Assembly (NCBI RefSeq): GCF_014898815.1
Contig: NW_026515455.1
Coordinates: forward strand, 1,054,001-1,118,000
Direction: 5' to 3'
DNA: 64,000 nt
From: Panonychus citri
Taxonomy: Eukaryota; Arthropoda; Arachnida; Trombidiformes; Tetranychidae
Shown here: one piece after another, positions 50,201-62,500 of the stretch
Numbering within the stretch: the first letter of the stretch is position 1
How the letters are laid out: every line of letters starts with the position of its first letter
The notes under the pieces: generated by a model
What the model was told of the DNA's origin: nothing
The model's database searches: none
The model's input: the letters and a program-made list of their open reading frames with translations, nothing else
Translations under genes and position numbers: made by a program

Positions 50201-53200
50201 TAACAATCCATGAATGGGGTATAATTAAATCTCGATGAATTCCTAAATTACATGTTTCTGTGATTCTTTCCATGGTGAAACAGTTTTCCTTATTGTGATA
50301 GGCAGTTTTACACCAAGAACAACTGATTGCGACAATTTCCTAATTGTTAACAATTAAAAAGGTCAATCAATTAGAAACAGAGAAAAACTGACAAAGGTAA
50401 ACAATTAATAGTAAATTCATTTGAACGTTTCTCTTTTTATATGAATGAATTTCGATTTTGTTTTGGTTTTTTTTTTGGAAACAGGAAGAGAAAAGTAATT
50501 AATTGTAATGATTGTGTAAATATTGATCACAATTAAGTAGGTTAATCAATAGCTTACCTTATTACCGAAAGACAATTTAGATTGAAATGATTTACCACAT
50601 TGACGACATCGACCCTTTTGATGCCTCCTATGGACCCAATGGTGATGGATCATCGTTTGCTGGAACAATTAACAATTGATTGACAATTAATTATGGAAAA
50701 CAAAGTTAATCAAATTGTTGTTGGTAAAAAAAAAACTTAATTAACTTGTGACAGTTAACAATTGGATTGTTGTTTCCATTGATAATCAAATGATATTGAG
50801 TTAAATTGTCCTACAAAGGTCACGATTGATAATCAATTACTGACAATCAACATTGATTAAATTAGAAATGAGAATCACTTTATTATTAATCTACTTTTAA
50901 TCACAATTACTCAATCTAAATTGATAAGTAAATTAAATCACAAGTCTATCAATTGCCTTTTAAAAGTGAGAGGGTAAAAAAAGTTGTTAAATTGCTACAA
51001 GTTAATTAATCAAATGGTGGACAGTAAAAGTAATTAATTAATCTGATAAAAGAAAAGTGAAAAAAAAATGTTAATTGTTTCCTTTTAATTGTGACACTAA
51101 TTGTGAAAAGAAACAAATAGTTAATTGTTTCAACACTTAAACTATTAAAGTGACAAATTAATTAATTATCAAAGAGAGAAACTTAATTAATCTTAACCAA
51201 TGAACTTTTTCTGATCCTTGCAACAACAATTTAGTTAATTGTTATACTAAAATTAGATAGACATTAACAAGTAAACTGACCATCAGATTGGTGCTGATTT
51301 TTTTGTTACTTTAAGGATTAAGTGTATTCAATGGTCATTTTTATGTTGACCATCATTATTATCATGTAACATCAATCTAATTGACTGATAGAAATCAAGA
51401 ATTAATTGTGATTAATCCAGAAATTTGGAATCAATCAATTACTGGAATTGCTTGATGATCATGATGATAGAAAAGGGATCAGATTTAAAGGCTTAGACAA
51501 ATGATTAGAATTGAACAAAAATCGTTGATGATTATGATGAGAGAGATGATTACGATTGATTCAGTTAATGATGATTCCAATCTGGAAGATTGAACATTTG
51601 ATAAATCGTGAAAAAGATGGACAATGTCCACTACTAAGGTCTGTTATCTTTTATCACTGAAACTTTGCTTGGAAATGAAAAGTTGTTACATTGAAAACAA
51701 AACGAAATAAGAAAATAAAGAAAATGATTCTAAATAGAGAAAATAATAACCGATAGAATTTATATTAATCTTCAAATCTGTCAACTTCGAATCAAACTGT
51801 CCACTTACTTCACGATATTGTCGCACTCCTACATCTTTGAATGTTGGTTTGCAATGAAATTTAATTTTATCGATCAAGATCCCGATGCATCCGGTGTGAG
51901 CTGTAATCTTACAGGCTGGACAACAAAGTCTTGGACCTTGTTTCTAGAGAATTGGAAAATCATTGAGATTGATTAATCGATACTTGAAAAGTTATCAAAA
52001 TGTTCAAAGAGTTTATTATACATAAACTTATCGATACTTACTGAGCATTCATTTTCACCGACATAACAGAGATCCCCAGAGGCACTCGTTGATACCCATA
52101 AATGGTCCCCGTTAATAGCAGTTTCCTGGAAGAGAAAATCGTTCAAGTTTCAATGAAAAAAAGTTCGAGTTCTAAATCGTACAAGTTATTCACAGAATTC
52201 AGAACTTACCCCCCAATCAGGAGCACTTCGAAGTGTTCGAGTTTCACCGTTTTCGGTTGAAATTTTGATTTCACCTTGTATTGCTTTCCTATTGGAGAGA
52301 AGATAATAACAAAAGAATTAATTTTTTTCAGTTAATCAAAAAGTTAGAAAACAATTAACGGTAAAAATCTTTAAGCAGACGAAACACAAAATTAACACAT
52401 TGAATCTGAGAACCAAACGTAAGAAGCAAAAGTAGCCTGAGGTCACGAAAACTTAGAAAACAAAGGTAACGAATTAAGAAAGCGAACAAACAGAAAAATT
52501 CGAATATACACAAAGATAGAGAAAAAAAGAACGAACTGTTTGAACTTCGATTGATACATTTTTAGAAAATGATAAAAAACGCTAAAGAGATAGAGAGAAA
52601 GAACAAGAACTTTGGCGAAAAAGTAAAAAGTTCGAATCAAGACAATTTTCGATTTAGTCGATTGAGTGAAAAGCGAGTTGATGGTCACATTGTTTACATT
52701 GAATTTGCCTTGAAATGATCCAACAGTTTGAACGGATTAATGAGACAGAACTTGAGGAATCCCATTAGATAAAAACGTACGATAACTCAGACGAAAACGA
52801 TAGTAATTAAATTCACCATATCGATAGAAACGATTATCACAATTTAGATAAACAAATGATTGAATAATCGAATGACAAGTGTCACATTTAACGAAAAAAG
52901 AAGAGAAAAAAATAGACTAGAATATAAAATAGAAAAAGAAAACACTTTCACTGAAGGAATACTAATTGTTAACTGTCGACAATTGTAATTGTAATCAAGT
53001 AAAGAGGCTTAACAATCATGATTAACTCTGATCGTTGGATGAATATGGTTTCAGTAAAAGTTATTGCATTCTCAGGGTTTCGTATTAACCTATTGGATCT
53101 TAAAAATTGACAACAATTTGATGACGATCATTTTATTCACAGGAATGATTGAGAAACAATAACAAGATTAATACTCTAATTGTACAATCATCTGTATCTA

Positions 53201-53700
53201 TTTACACTGAACAGTTTCAACTTTCAGGTAGAAAAACCCGATTGTAACCCAATTAATGTGTGAATGTAATTGTAATTAGTGAGTGTTGTTACTAATTGAT
53301 TAGAACTGTGACAATTTTTGATTAATCAGCCCACATCAATTTAGAATTCAAGTTGAGACGATTTTCTATTCGTGCAACGAATCGTTTTTTATTCAATTCG
53401 AATTTTCAATTTTAGTTTCATGTTATTCTCATGAACATCGAGCATTACAAAAGTAATAATATTATGTAAATGTCGAGTTTAGTTTTGATATTAATAAATG
53501 AAGAGGAAAAAGTTCTATCCTTTTAGTAGATGGGTTTACTTTTGGTTCTAATTCATGGGGAAGTTCAGAGAATGACCGACAATCTCATCTGTCGAAATAA
53601 ATCTCAGCTAATCTAACTGTTATTTTCTTTTTCTTTTCCTCTTTCACTTCAATAAGATGAACATGATTACGATTTTATCTCTACTGATAAAAAGATAATC

Positions 53701-53752
<52 letters not shown>

Positions 53753-56700
53753 CATGGAATTTACTTCATTTGAATAGTTTATTCTCAGTTTAGAAAGAAA
53801 AAAAACTCTAATATTTCACCAAGAATAAAAAGAGAATAACATTTTTTTTCTTCTTCTTCGTTTTCTTATCATGAAACTGATATGATTCAATCCTGAAACT
53901 CATCATGCAAATCTTGATACAATATTATGTTTATAATACTCGAATGTGTAACAATGTTAATCACTGAAATCACATAAATTGTTATTCTAATCAATTACTT
54001 GATTTGATTAATTAATCTTCGAGTGATAACAATTGTTGTGTCGATGATTAGATTTAAGGTTCTTCTTATTATCTTAACCAATCTCACCTTGAGTTTATCT
54101 ATTAGGTGATTGATGAAACTAATTCATTGGATTAGATGAGTTGACCTAAAGAATTACAATGAATCAAATGAGTAGAAATTCATGAGGATAACATGGAATA
54201 AGAATGGAAAGAAAAAAGAAGAGATTAAGTTTGATTAATCAATTGTTCCATTGATTATCTAGATAACCAATTATTGTGATGAAAATGAAAACGTTTTCGC
54301 AATTCATATGAAAGTTTAGATTAATTAGTCAACGAAAACCCGATCAACTAGATTAATGTTTTTCCATGGAAATTTAAAAGACAAAAGAGATAATTCTGAT
54401 TTCTTTTCTTCCATCAAAGTGGATTATCATGTCAACGGTTTTCCACTTTTCACTTTTCTTTTTGTTTCTTTCGCTTTCATAATATTAACTCTTTTTTCGT
54501 CATTTTCTTTTATTCAGCTAATTAGGAACTTTTGACATGCTAAGGAAATGAATTGATCGCCATGGAATTTGAGATTATTTTGAATATTCGCTTGTCTCTT
54601 TCTTGTCAAACTTTCTTTCGTATATCAATGAATTCAAACTCGTCAGAACTTGAGAACGTTTTCCTTTTTCAATTCGAAACTCATTGTGTTTACTTAAGCT
54701 TCTAACTGAATGTCCAGGAAGAAAGAGATAAATTGTTGAGGAGAGAAGAAAAAACAGAGAATAGAAAGAGGAATAAGAAGAAAAAGACAGAAAGATAACT
54801 CATGTTAATATCGAGAATTCTGAGTTACTTTTCCTTCTAACGAGCTAATAGCATTCTTGTCATGATACGAGAGGAAAACATTCACTTTCATCTCTCTCGC
54901 ATTGTCAACATAAGTAAAGAGCATGAGAAAAGTTCAGACAACAATGAATTGGAAACAATAACAACGATCAACAAAAAGCTCAGCAAACAATTTATCTCAA
55001 ACCAGAATTTCATTGAGAATCAGAAGAAGAGAAAGAAGAAGAAGAAGAAGAAGAAGAAAAGAAGAAAAAATGTTTCCATAATTTTGTCACCTTCTCTTTT
55101 TTTCACTCTAAATGAATGATGATTTATCTTTTTCCGCTTAACCAGAATTAGAGATTGGGATTAGAGACAGAAAATGATGGAAGAAAAAAGTTTTAATCTG
55201 AAAGCGAAAAGAAAACTTTCACCATGAAACTTTCTTCAGAATTATCTGAGTGTGAGAGAATCTACTTAATGATAGAATAACAAAATTATTATTCTTCTCG
55301 AATCAAAATTATCTCACATCATGAGTTCTAACGGTCATTCGTTGTTGCCCAAAGTAAATATTTCGTTTTCATTTCTTTCATTTCTTTCATCATTCCTTCA
55401 TTTATTCATTTGCTAAAAGTTCATTGAAAGAAAACAAAACTCAATTGTATCATGCACAATTCGGCTAATTGTTCCCAAGAGTTTCTACCTCTCTGATTTT
55501 AGTGTCAATCATGATCAGTCTAATCAACGAACTTTAATTTAGAGAAGATGAACAATCTTGTTCTCTAGTAAATTAAATAGATAAATAGTAAATTTATTCC
55601 AGAAATTAGATTCTATTCGAATTTGAGTTTACTGAATTTATTACATGATTGTCGATTATGAGACATGAATACATCATGATAATTTTCTCATCTAAATCTA
55701 AATCGAGTTAACAGATTTTAAATTGAAATTCACTGATTCAGTTAATCATTTGATCTCATCAATTCTAGACTTTTAGTTAACTAGATTTTCGAAGGTCAAA
55801 ATTCGTATATGATTCTGATTGAGAAAATAGACAAGAAAATATTACAAGAAAAATAAATGACCAGAATTTGAGAGAAAATTCTGGTGCTTGTGAGTAATCT
55901 GAATTCGAGTATTTCATGGAAATGAGTCCTTTACCTTTAGGCTCTTTTTCTGATTGAAAACTTTTCTCTTTCTCTTTCTCTTTCTCTTTCCTTCTCTCTT
56001 ATCCTCATGATTTATTTCATAACAAAATGTTCAGTAAATATTAGATACTGAGAATCATTCAACGAGATAAATATAATATTCACCAAACAATTGGATAAAT
56101 GAAAAGAAAACGTTATCACTTTAAACTGAACAATTTATGAGACAATTTAATCAATTTCCAAGTTAAATTACATCCAAATTCATCTCTTCAAAAACAGAGA
56201 AAAATCAAATTGTTGCTTTTTCTCAGACATTTTCATCTTCATCTTCATCTTGTTCCAGTTTCTCTCTCCCTTACTCGATCTTCATCTTCTTCATCTTCTT
56301 CATCCTTCTACTTTTGACTGTCTATTGTTTTGCATCTTCTTCTTCTTCTTCTGTTTCTTTTTCCCTCATCATCTTATCATCTTTTCTTGCATTGGATTAC
56401 TTTTTTTCTTCTCCATAATATTATCTTCATCTTCCTGGTTCTTAATAAAAGCTTCAAGTATACAAGTTGCTCCAATAATTTCATCAAATTCTGATCTCAT
56501 TTCTCTCCCTCTCTCTTCTTCTTCTCCTCTCCCTCTCTACCTCTTCTCCCTTTCTACACACACAAATAATATATTCTCTTGTTATATGTTGTGTACCTTT
56601 GGAATATTTTTTCCTCTTCTACCTTTAGTAATCCAAAGTTACGAAACTCAGACAAATACAGTCAAAGGAAAAAGAAATGAAATAATCATCATCATTTTTT

Positions 56701-59547
56701 ATTCTCCTGTTACTCTCATGTCATTACAACCAATGGAAGATAAAATCTGCAATTCTCTACCCTTTTTTTCCTTCTCACTTTTTTTACTTTTTCTCTTTCA
56801 TCTCTTTCATCTCTTTCATCTCTTTCATCTATTTTATCTTCTCTTTCTCCCAAATCGTCATCATCATCACTGTTTTGATAATGAAATGATAAAAAGCAAA
56901 AAAAAAACGAAAAAAAAGTTGAAAATCTTAGTTGTGCTCTTGAGACAAGTTATCCTTTGATAACCCGGAAGATGAACATTGATAATGATGAAGATGAAAA
57001 TGTTTCAAATGATCGCAATCAATTTAATCCATGTTATCATTAATACAATTGCATCTTTAAAATAGTAATCACAATAATCTGATAACATGATTATAAGTTG
57101 ATGTTGATAAGTAAAACATTCAAACAATTGACCATCAACCCAATTACAGTTGATTAACTTGATTCGATCAATTAAACATCATCTCAGGAGTTGACAGAAA
57201 ATAGTATTACATTGTTATATGTAATGTCCATTAGTGTCCATCAACTCGTAACCTTTTCATGTAATTTCATCGTCAAACTTTTTTTCTCCGGAAAATCTCA
57301 GAAAATTCCAAGAAAACTAATTCGATTCAATGAAAACTAGAGTCTACACCTTCAAGTTTTCCATATTAACGGATAATTCTGTTGATGTAAATTCATGAGC
57401 ATCAGGAAATATCCATGATTCTCCTTCTGAACAATTGATAATTCAAATTATTACTTGTTACCTGATCTTTTAATAGTCTCATGTAATTCAATAGGTTGGT
57501 TGTTATGGTAATCGATTGTAATTTCATTGAAAATGTATCAATGTATGAATTGATCATGAATGAGATCATCTGATGATTAGAATAAAGTTTCTCATCACTA
57601 TCATGGCTCAATTCATTTTCGACAGGTAAACAAACTCTGAGACTGAAAAGGTAACCAATCAATTGATCACTGACAATCCAATGAATGTTAATCAACTCAA
57701 AGTACAAAAACAAATGGAAAACAAATTAAGTCACTTAATCTGATAACTAAATCTTTATGTCTTCAAGATTAACGGTAAATTTTTTAATCTTCAGGCAATA
57801 AACATAAACAACAGTTAAGACTGAGGATCAATGGCTCAAGGTGAATCAAGGATTAGAAGGGAAAAGTTGACAGTCTAGTTGAATACTCAATTTAATTACA
57901 ATTGTTCGAGGTGATTGAATATAATTAATTGTCAGATTAGAATTGAAGTTAATCAAGAGATGAAAATTTCAATTCTCTTTCAATTCAGAGCATCCAGAAC
58001 TTTGCCTCTTAATCACATCTACTTGTTGACAGTTATTTAGATTGTTATTAATTCAGAGACAGAACTTTTTTCTGCTCATCTTAATATTATTATCGTGAGA
58101 TAACATTAAAGATAACATTGAATTTGAACAAAGTAAACAGATAATGGAGATTAAAGCTCATTATTATTACATGAATTTAGGTTATTCACCTTGATTTAAA
58201 TTCCAAATGATTTAATAACCATGAACTTACTTTTTGTTTCGCATTAACTTTAATCTTAAAAATTGTGATGAAATTTAATACAATTTCCTGATTCCAATTG
58301 ACCATTTTGTGAACAAATTGTCTATCATTGTATCATCAATGCAGGTTAACATGTTAATTCATTCACTCTGATTATCAGTAATCAAAATTAATGGGAAAAT
58401 CGTCATGAGAAACTTTTACATCCTCATAGGTGAAAATGTTGAGGAAATTTCCTCACTCAGGTAATGTTCAATGTTACAGAATAGGAAAAAAGGTAAACAA
58501 AACTGATTCTGATTCGAAAGTGTCAACTGCTTGTCATCATCATCTCGTCATAACGAAACTTAATTGAGAACTAATCGAAAATCATAATAATAAATATCGA
58601 GAAAATTAGATGAAAAAATCTATCATGTTAATTGTAACTTCCTCTTGATTATGATAAAGGTAAAATTGTAAAAGGAAAAGGATGTTAATTGATTAGGAAA
58701 GAGATTAGGATTAGGATAATAACGATAATCTCAGTTATTTTAACAGCTCAAATTCATTGATAGCGTTTACATGATAAACACCAACTGAATTTAGAGTAAC
58801 TCAGATTCATTGAATAGTCGCCATCTAGTGATTTCTTAATTGTTACTTTTCTCTTTCTTTCTTTACAAATTTAGATATCACACTTATCATGAGAATCATG
58901 TTTATCCAATCAACAGAATGAACAAATGATCAAATCGTAACAATCGAGTGTTGATATTAAATTGATTGGAAAGAGAGAGAGAAAAGTTTTCATAATCATT
59001 TGATTCGAGTTTCCTTCAATTTTGTTTTACTCTTAAAAAAGGGAAAATCATTAAATCATTTCAATTGTTTCGTTGACAATCAACAGAAAACGAAAACAAT
59101 TGATTAATCAATCCTAAATTGCAGTTGTTCATCACTAGCAATCAACCAAACAATTTAAACGAAAACATCAAGACTCATCTCGAGGTGAGAATGAAGCAAA
59201 AAGTAATAACACTTTCTCCATTGAAAGAAACTCTATTTGCTGATCATTTCGACTCTGGTGACATTTTCTTTTACCCCTGGTAACATGAGATTATCTCTTA
59301 ATCCACCAAAGAAATTAATATAAACTCTAATTACTGGATATCAATCAAAATCTTTAACCTTAACCATAGTTTTTGTTTTCCTTGAAAAGTAAACACATGA
59401 TATTATGAACGCTCACCTTTCCTGATTTGCAAACTCAATATCGTTACCAAAGGTTGTCTTCAGGTCACTTAAAGGGTCAACTCTACTTTCACCATTGGTA
59501 TAATATCCGATTAATTTGATTTCTTGATCTCCACTAATCTCGGACAT
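45249..59547 (-). CDS. rdgA: Diacylglycerol kinase, type IV (zeta/iota class), whole gene
   Basis: Phosphorylates diacylglycerol to phosphatidic acid at membranes, ending DAG signalling. Twelve coding exons, read on the minus strand: 59547-59417, 52288-52210, 52125-52042, 51943-51809, 50659-50558, 50339-50187, 49781-48431, 48359-48166, 48073-47976, 47888-47691, 47599-46472, 45298-45249. Every intron is GT-AG and all junction phases agree. Domain order is two C1 domains (about residues 78-129 and 149-207), MARCKS-like basic segment (229-252), Ser/Pro-rich linker, catalytic domain from about 402 with GGDGT, accessory domain, ankyrin repeats (about 1101-1218) and a final ETTV. That order is diagnostic of animal DGK zeta/iota and fly rdgA. 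The protein is about 1,234 residues if the frame break near 49003 is ignored, a little longer than vertebrate relatives because of low-complexity inserts. An in-frame TAA lies directly before the ATG. Identity is by family recognition; zeta versus iota is not resolved. Confidence 0.96.
46472..47599 (-). CDS. rdgA: DGK exon 11: ankyrin repeats and low-complexity insert
   Basis: Begins CTAERFFRIDRAQEHLHYV, a near-invariant DGK zeta/iota stretch, then ILDPADD. An insert of about 220 residues follows, with 14 consecutive Thr (about residues 972-985) coded by a GTT repeat on the plus strand, and an Asn-rich part. Ankyrin repeats follow (ILDASKRGDLSSIKGL, GCTALHYAAMFGHQDIIHYL, GQTPLQIAVRFNQQTAVCIL, AKDLALLRGDQDLATYLD). 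The exon ends GAT C before gtaagtat. Reading through that donor adds only six residues to a TAA at 46452. Confidence 0.93.
47691..48359 (-). CDS. rdgA: DGK exons 8-10: end of accessory domain and linker
   Basis: Exon 8 (48359-48166) codes LLQAGGHGSCVAQC, IPMQVDGEPCRL and VIRIKVKNQANMIAKSK, the end of the accessory domain. Exon 9 (48073-47976) codes LTDYETFHYDKDRLRDA. Exon 10 (47888-47691) codes SIPLGKLNINPDLELNHVRV and ends FELSTDWCFVD. All three match the DGK zeta region between kinase and ankyrin domains (DYEALHYDK, PGDSDLELCRAHI, KWCFLD). Split codons AT|G, T|CA and T|CT keep the frame. Confidence 0.93.
48431..49781 (-). CDS. rdgA: DGK exon 7: MARCKS-like segment and catalytic domain, with frame break
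   Basis: Starts with a Lys/Arg/Ser-rich stretch (GSFKSSIRRSPKNKRSSSKR) matching the MARCKS phosphorylation-site-like region of DGK zeta. A Ser/Pro/Thr-rich linker of roughly 140 residues follows, then the catalytic domain: KPLLVFINPKSGGNQG, LNPRQVFDL, LACGGDGTAGW, GTGNDLARALGWGGGYTDEP, and the accessory part NNYFSIGVDAHIALEFHE and RNKMFYG. The exon ends EVIGLTTYQL before gtgaga. Two nucleotides are missing between AVLP and LGTGND near 49001-49008, so the sequence as given shifts to a quick stop at 48993. The exon is 1,351 nt; two more would make an exact 451 codons. Confidence 0.93.
50187..50659 (-). CDS. rdgA: DGK exons 5-6: C1 domain B
   Basis: Exon 5 (50659-50558, 34 codons) codes HHHWVHRRHQKGRCRQCGKSF; exon 6 (50339-50187, 51 codons) codes EIVAISCSWCKTAYHNKENC and later GIHRDLIIPHSWIVKLPRK. 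Together they form the second C1 domain with its extended zinc-ligand set, followed by the P-x-W-I segment that leads to the basic region in DGK zeta. Both exons are a whole number of codons. Confidence 0.95.
51809..51943 (-). CDS. rdgA: DGK exon 4: second half of C1 domain A
   Basis: Forty-five codons, in phase at both ends. The pattern CCPACKITAHTGCIG, then KIKFHCKPTF, supplies the remaining Cys/His zinc ligands of the first C1 domain. The KINFRCKPSF-type ending is a hallmark of the zeta/iota class. Acceptor is tag|AAA and donor is GAA|gtaagt. Confidence 0.94.
52042..52288 (-). CDS. rdgA: DGK exons 2-3: first half of C1 domain A
   Basis: Exon 2 (52288-52210) codes KAIQGEIKI...RSAPDWG and exon 3 (52125-52042) codes ETAINGDHLW...GDLCYVGENECS. 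The RSxxDW, GDHLW and GDxCYVGE patterns are typical of DGK zeta/iota just before and within the first cysteine-rich domain. The His of GDHLW and the two Cys in CYVGENEC are the first zinc ligands. The intron between the exons is short, with donor gtaagt and acceptor cag. Confidence 0.93.
52289..59416 (-). other. DGK intron 1 (7.1 kb)
   Basis: Separates the start exon from the C1-coding exons. Contains a 44-base CT run (53707-53750), a GAA run (about 55031-55058), four copies of a 9-base unit TCTCTTTCA (56792-56829) and long pyrimidine-rich DNA from 56230 to 56870. A 236-codon plus-strand frame (56250-56960) lies in the pyrimidine-rich part and begins at TTG; I take it as chance. Confidence 0.6.
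53707..53750 (+). repeat. CT microsatellite
   Basis: Uninterrupted (CT)22 in DGK intron 1, one of the longest simple runs of the window; comparable CT runs are at 34151-34190 and 37446-37487. Confidence 0.95.
59417..59547 (-). CDS. rdgA: DGK exon 1: start codon and N-terminus
   Basis: Codes 43 residues starting MSEISGDQEIKLIGYY, then two bases (AG) of a split Arg codon. The donor is AG|gtgagc. The next recognised exon begins with a single G that completes AGG, so the phases fit exactly. TAA is immediately upstream in frame, which supports this ATG. The segment has no recognised domain. The link to exon 2 across a 7.1-kb intron rests on phase match, strand and coding appearance; transcript data would be the proof. 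Confidence 0.75.
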
Positions 59548-62500
59548 TTAATCCAAAAGGGTCAATTAGCAAGGTGGCCTTTTAATTACTGCTTTTGTTT
59601 ACAATTTAAACTACAAATCAAAACAACTTTCACCAAAACAACAACAAACTTTACACTCAAAGACTTTAACTAACATATAGCAACTAAACACCCATAGCAA
59701 CGTAACGTTAATGAAACCATGCGCTTACATTTTAGCGCTTCAATTGAAAAAAAACACACCAATAGATTGACGATAATACAGTTGATTGTGATGGTTAATT
59801 GTGTTGACCGAAACTCTGACTGATTAGAGGATCAATATAATCAACCGGTTTGAATTGATTCGTATTCTGGTGTGTCCATGATTCGTGATCACGAGTAAGT
59901 TTGTCCTCGATTAGGATTAACGATTTTCTAGATTATATTTGCTACTTTTTTTTTATCGTTTATCATTTAATTGTTTAGATTATATCAGAATTTTATTGAT
60001 GAGGAAATTATTGTATGAAGCATTTGATGTGAAAATTTTTCAAAAGTTCCAACGACATTTAATATCGTTAACATTTCGTTGATAACAAAATTGTTGTTGC
60101 AATGATAATATGATTCTGAGTTAATAATTATCATGTTCATGTTTTAATCTACACAATGAATGGAAAGATTAACGCACGAATGAGTTGATTTGATGAGGAA
60201 GGAAGAGAAATTTTCTCATGCTAAGTAATTAACTCAATAGTTTATTGATAATAATGAATCGCTATCATTTTATTCATTATATGAATTCCATGGGAAACCA
60301 GAGAGATTAACCTGATTTCGCTTCATGATAATCATCACAATGAATATTGATCAATGCAAACGACGAAGTATCAAAATTTCAATAGACTTTTGAATCCCTG
60401 AACTTTTAGCAAACACTCACTAGCCTCGATCACCTTCAGGGGGAATTCTGGTTCTTACTGATTTCGAAAAACTAATACTTGAACATTCAAGAAGATCATG
60501 TTTGAACTCTCCAGGAAATTCAACGAACTAGAAAATTCTGAATTTTCTTTCCTTTCGAATTAGCAAAAAGGAATCAAAACAATTTAACGGTTAATTGTAA
60601 TTCGTTTCAATTTCTACAAGTTTTGTACTTAAATTGTACGAAGAAAATGTTTGTATTAAAATATTCCAACAATAATAATAATCAGCTCATCATGAAATTT
60701 ATCGTGTTAGTTTAGTTTCTCGTCTATTAATATTGAGCATTATTCTTGATCTTATCTTTCATCTTTTCCATTAAAAAATACTCAATCATATTTTTCTCAT
60801 TTCTTGTTGATTTAAAGTTTCAAATTTTCATCATCACCATGATCATCATGATAACAATCAGAACCTGAAGATCATCATGTATTCACAATCATCTACATGT
60901 TTCAAAGTGAAAAACATTAATAATGAAAAGTTATTTCTCAGTCTTTTGTTACTCAGTTTTCTACCTCATGAAAACTCATGAAACTTGAGAGCAAAGAGAA
61001 ACAACTTATCTGATCCGATAGATTCTGGGTCGACTGAATTTACGATAATTTCACCAGTCCTGAAATGAATGTATTGCTAAATGGAAAAGAAATGATATCA
61101 ATATGATCACAGATAGAAAGTGAAATGAGACAGAGGGAAAAGATGAGGATGATGATGATGATGAAGAAGATGATGATAGCGTGATGAAAATGATTCTCAT
61201 ATTTTCTGATGAATTTTGGTAAAAGGTAAAAGTTTCAATTGATCTAAAAATAGTTACTCAATAAACTACATGATTGTTGAAGATATTTTCATGAGCCATC
61301 ATGACAATCAACTAATTCAATTTGATTAAAAACTTGGAAACTCGAGTGACTCGTCTATTAAATTCATACCTGAAACTATCAACTCAACTCATTGAATTAT
61401 TTAATTTTCAACAACTATTAATATCAACATGATTAATGAACAGATAGTAATGAATTGATTTATCGTATTGATGATTTAAACTGATTTATTTATTTGTCAA
61501 ATGGGCACACAATTAAATCAAAACTAACCATTATCTTTAATTAAGTGAGAGAAAAAATCTCAGATAATTAAATCAACTTGACAATCTCAATTAATTATCT
61601 GATAATTAAGAACTGAAAACAATTATTTTTGACAGTAGATTAATGATTGTAACAATTTGAGTGACAATTATCAGTTTCGATGACAAGTAAAGATGATTAA
61701 GTAAACTATTAGAACATTTCATATATTAGAACATTCAATCTCGAAGTTCATCTTACATTGTAATATAATCGATAGTTTTTTTTCCAGAGTCATGATAAAG
61801 TCGATGAAACAATTAAAAGATGGAAAAAATTCTGCAAACAAACTCGGATTCCAGACTTAAAATCCGATTAATTTCTGATGAATTTCCCATCACCATGAAA
61901 TTGGAAACACGGAGACTAATTAAAACGATAGAATTACAAGTTTAGGTGACAAGTGAAGTGAATCAATGATGAGAGATGATGGAAGACATTTGTATAAGAT
62001 CAACAATAGAGAAACAACAGATTAGATTATTTGAATCACTAATTATCATGACTAGTGAATTAATCAAAGAGGATCAACTTTACCTTTCTCTCTCTCTCTC
62101 ACTCTCATCTTCATAAATAACAACAAAAGGAGACCAGATTTTCACATGGACACAGATTCACAGAGTTGCCTTACTGAGTTCAGGTAAATTAGAAACACCG
62201 ACGATAACAACTGAATTTAAGGTAATTAGAGAGATACAGGGTGAGTGGTTTGAAAGGTGACTCGATGGATTATGAGAACCGGAATCTATTCCTACCTTTT
62301 TGTAGTAGTAACTTTTTTACCTTTCACCTTGAATCCGATCCATGAGTTAACTGAATCAATGAATGAATTGAGAAACGATGAAGTCGATGAAACAATCGGT
62401 TGAATGGTTGACAACATTTTACAATCAAAAACAATCATGATTAAAGTGTAACGATTAAACTTGATACCATAATGGTGATCATGATTACCACCAGAATGAA

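Noticed and set aside
56250..56960. A 236-codon plus-strand open frame, the longest single frame outside the two confident genes and the exon at 1626-2597
   Set aside because: It begins at TTG, lies in pyrimidine-rich DNA of DGK intron 1 and reads as Phe/Leu/Ser runs with a 9-base tandem repeat; no motif or splice logic.
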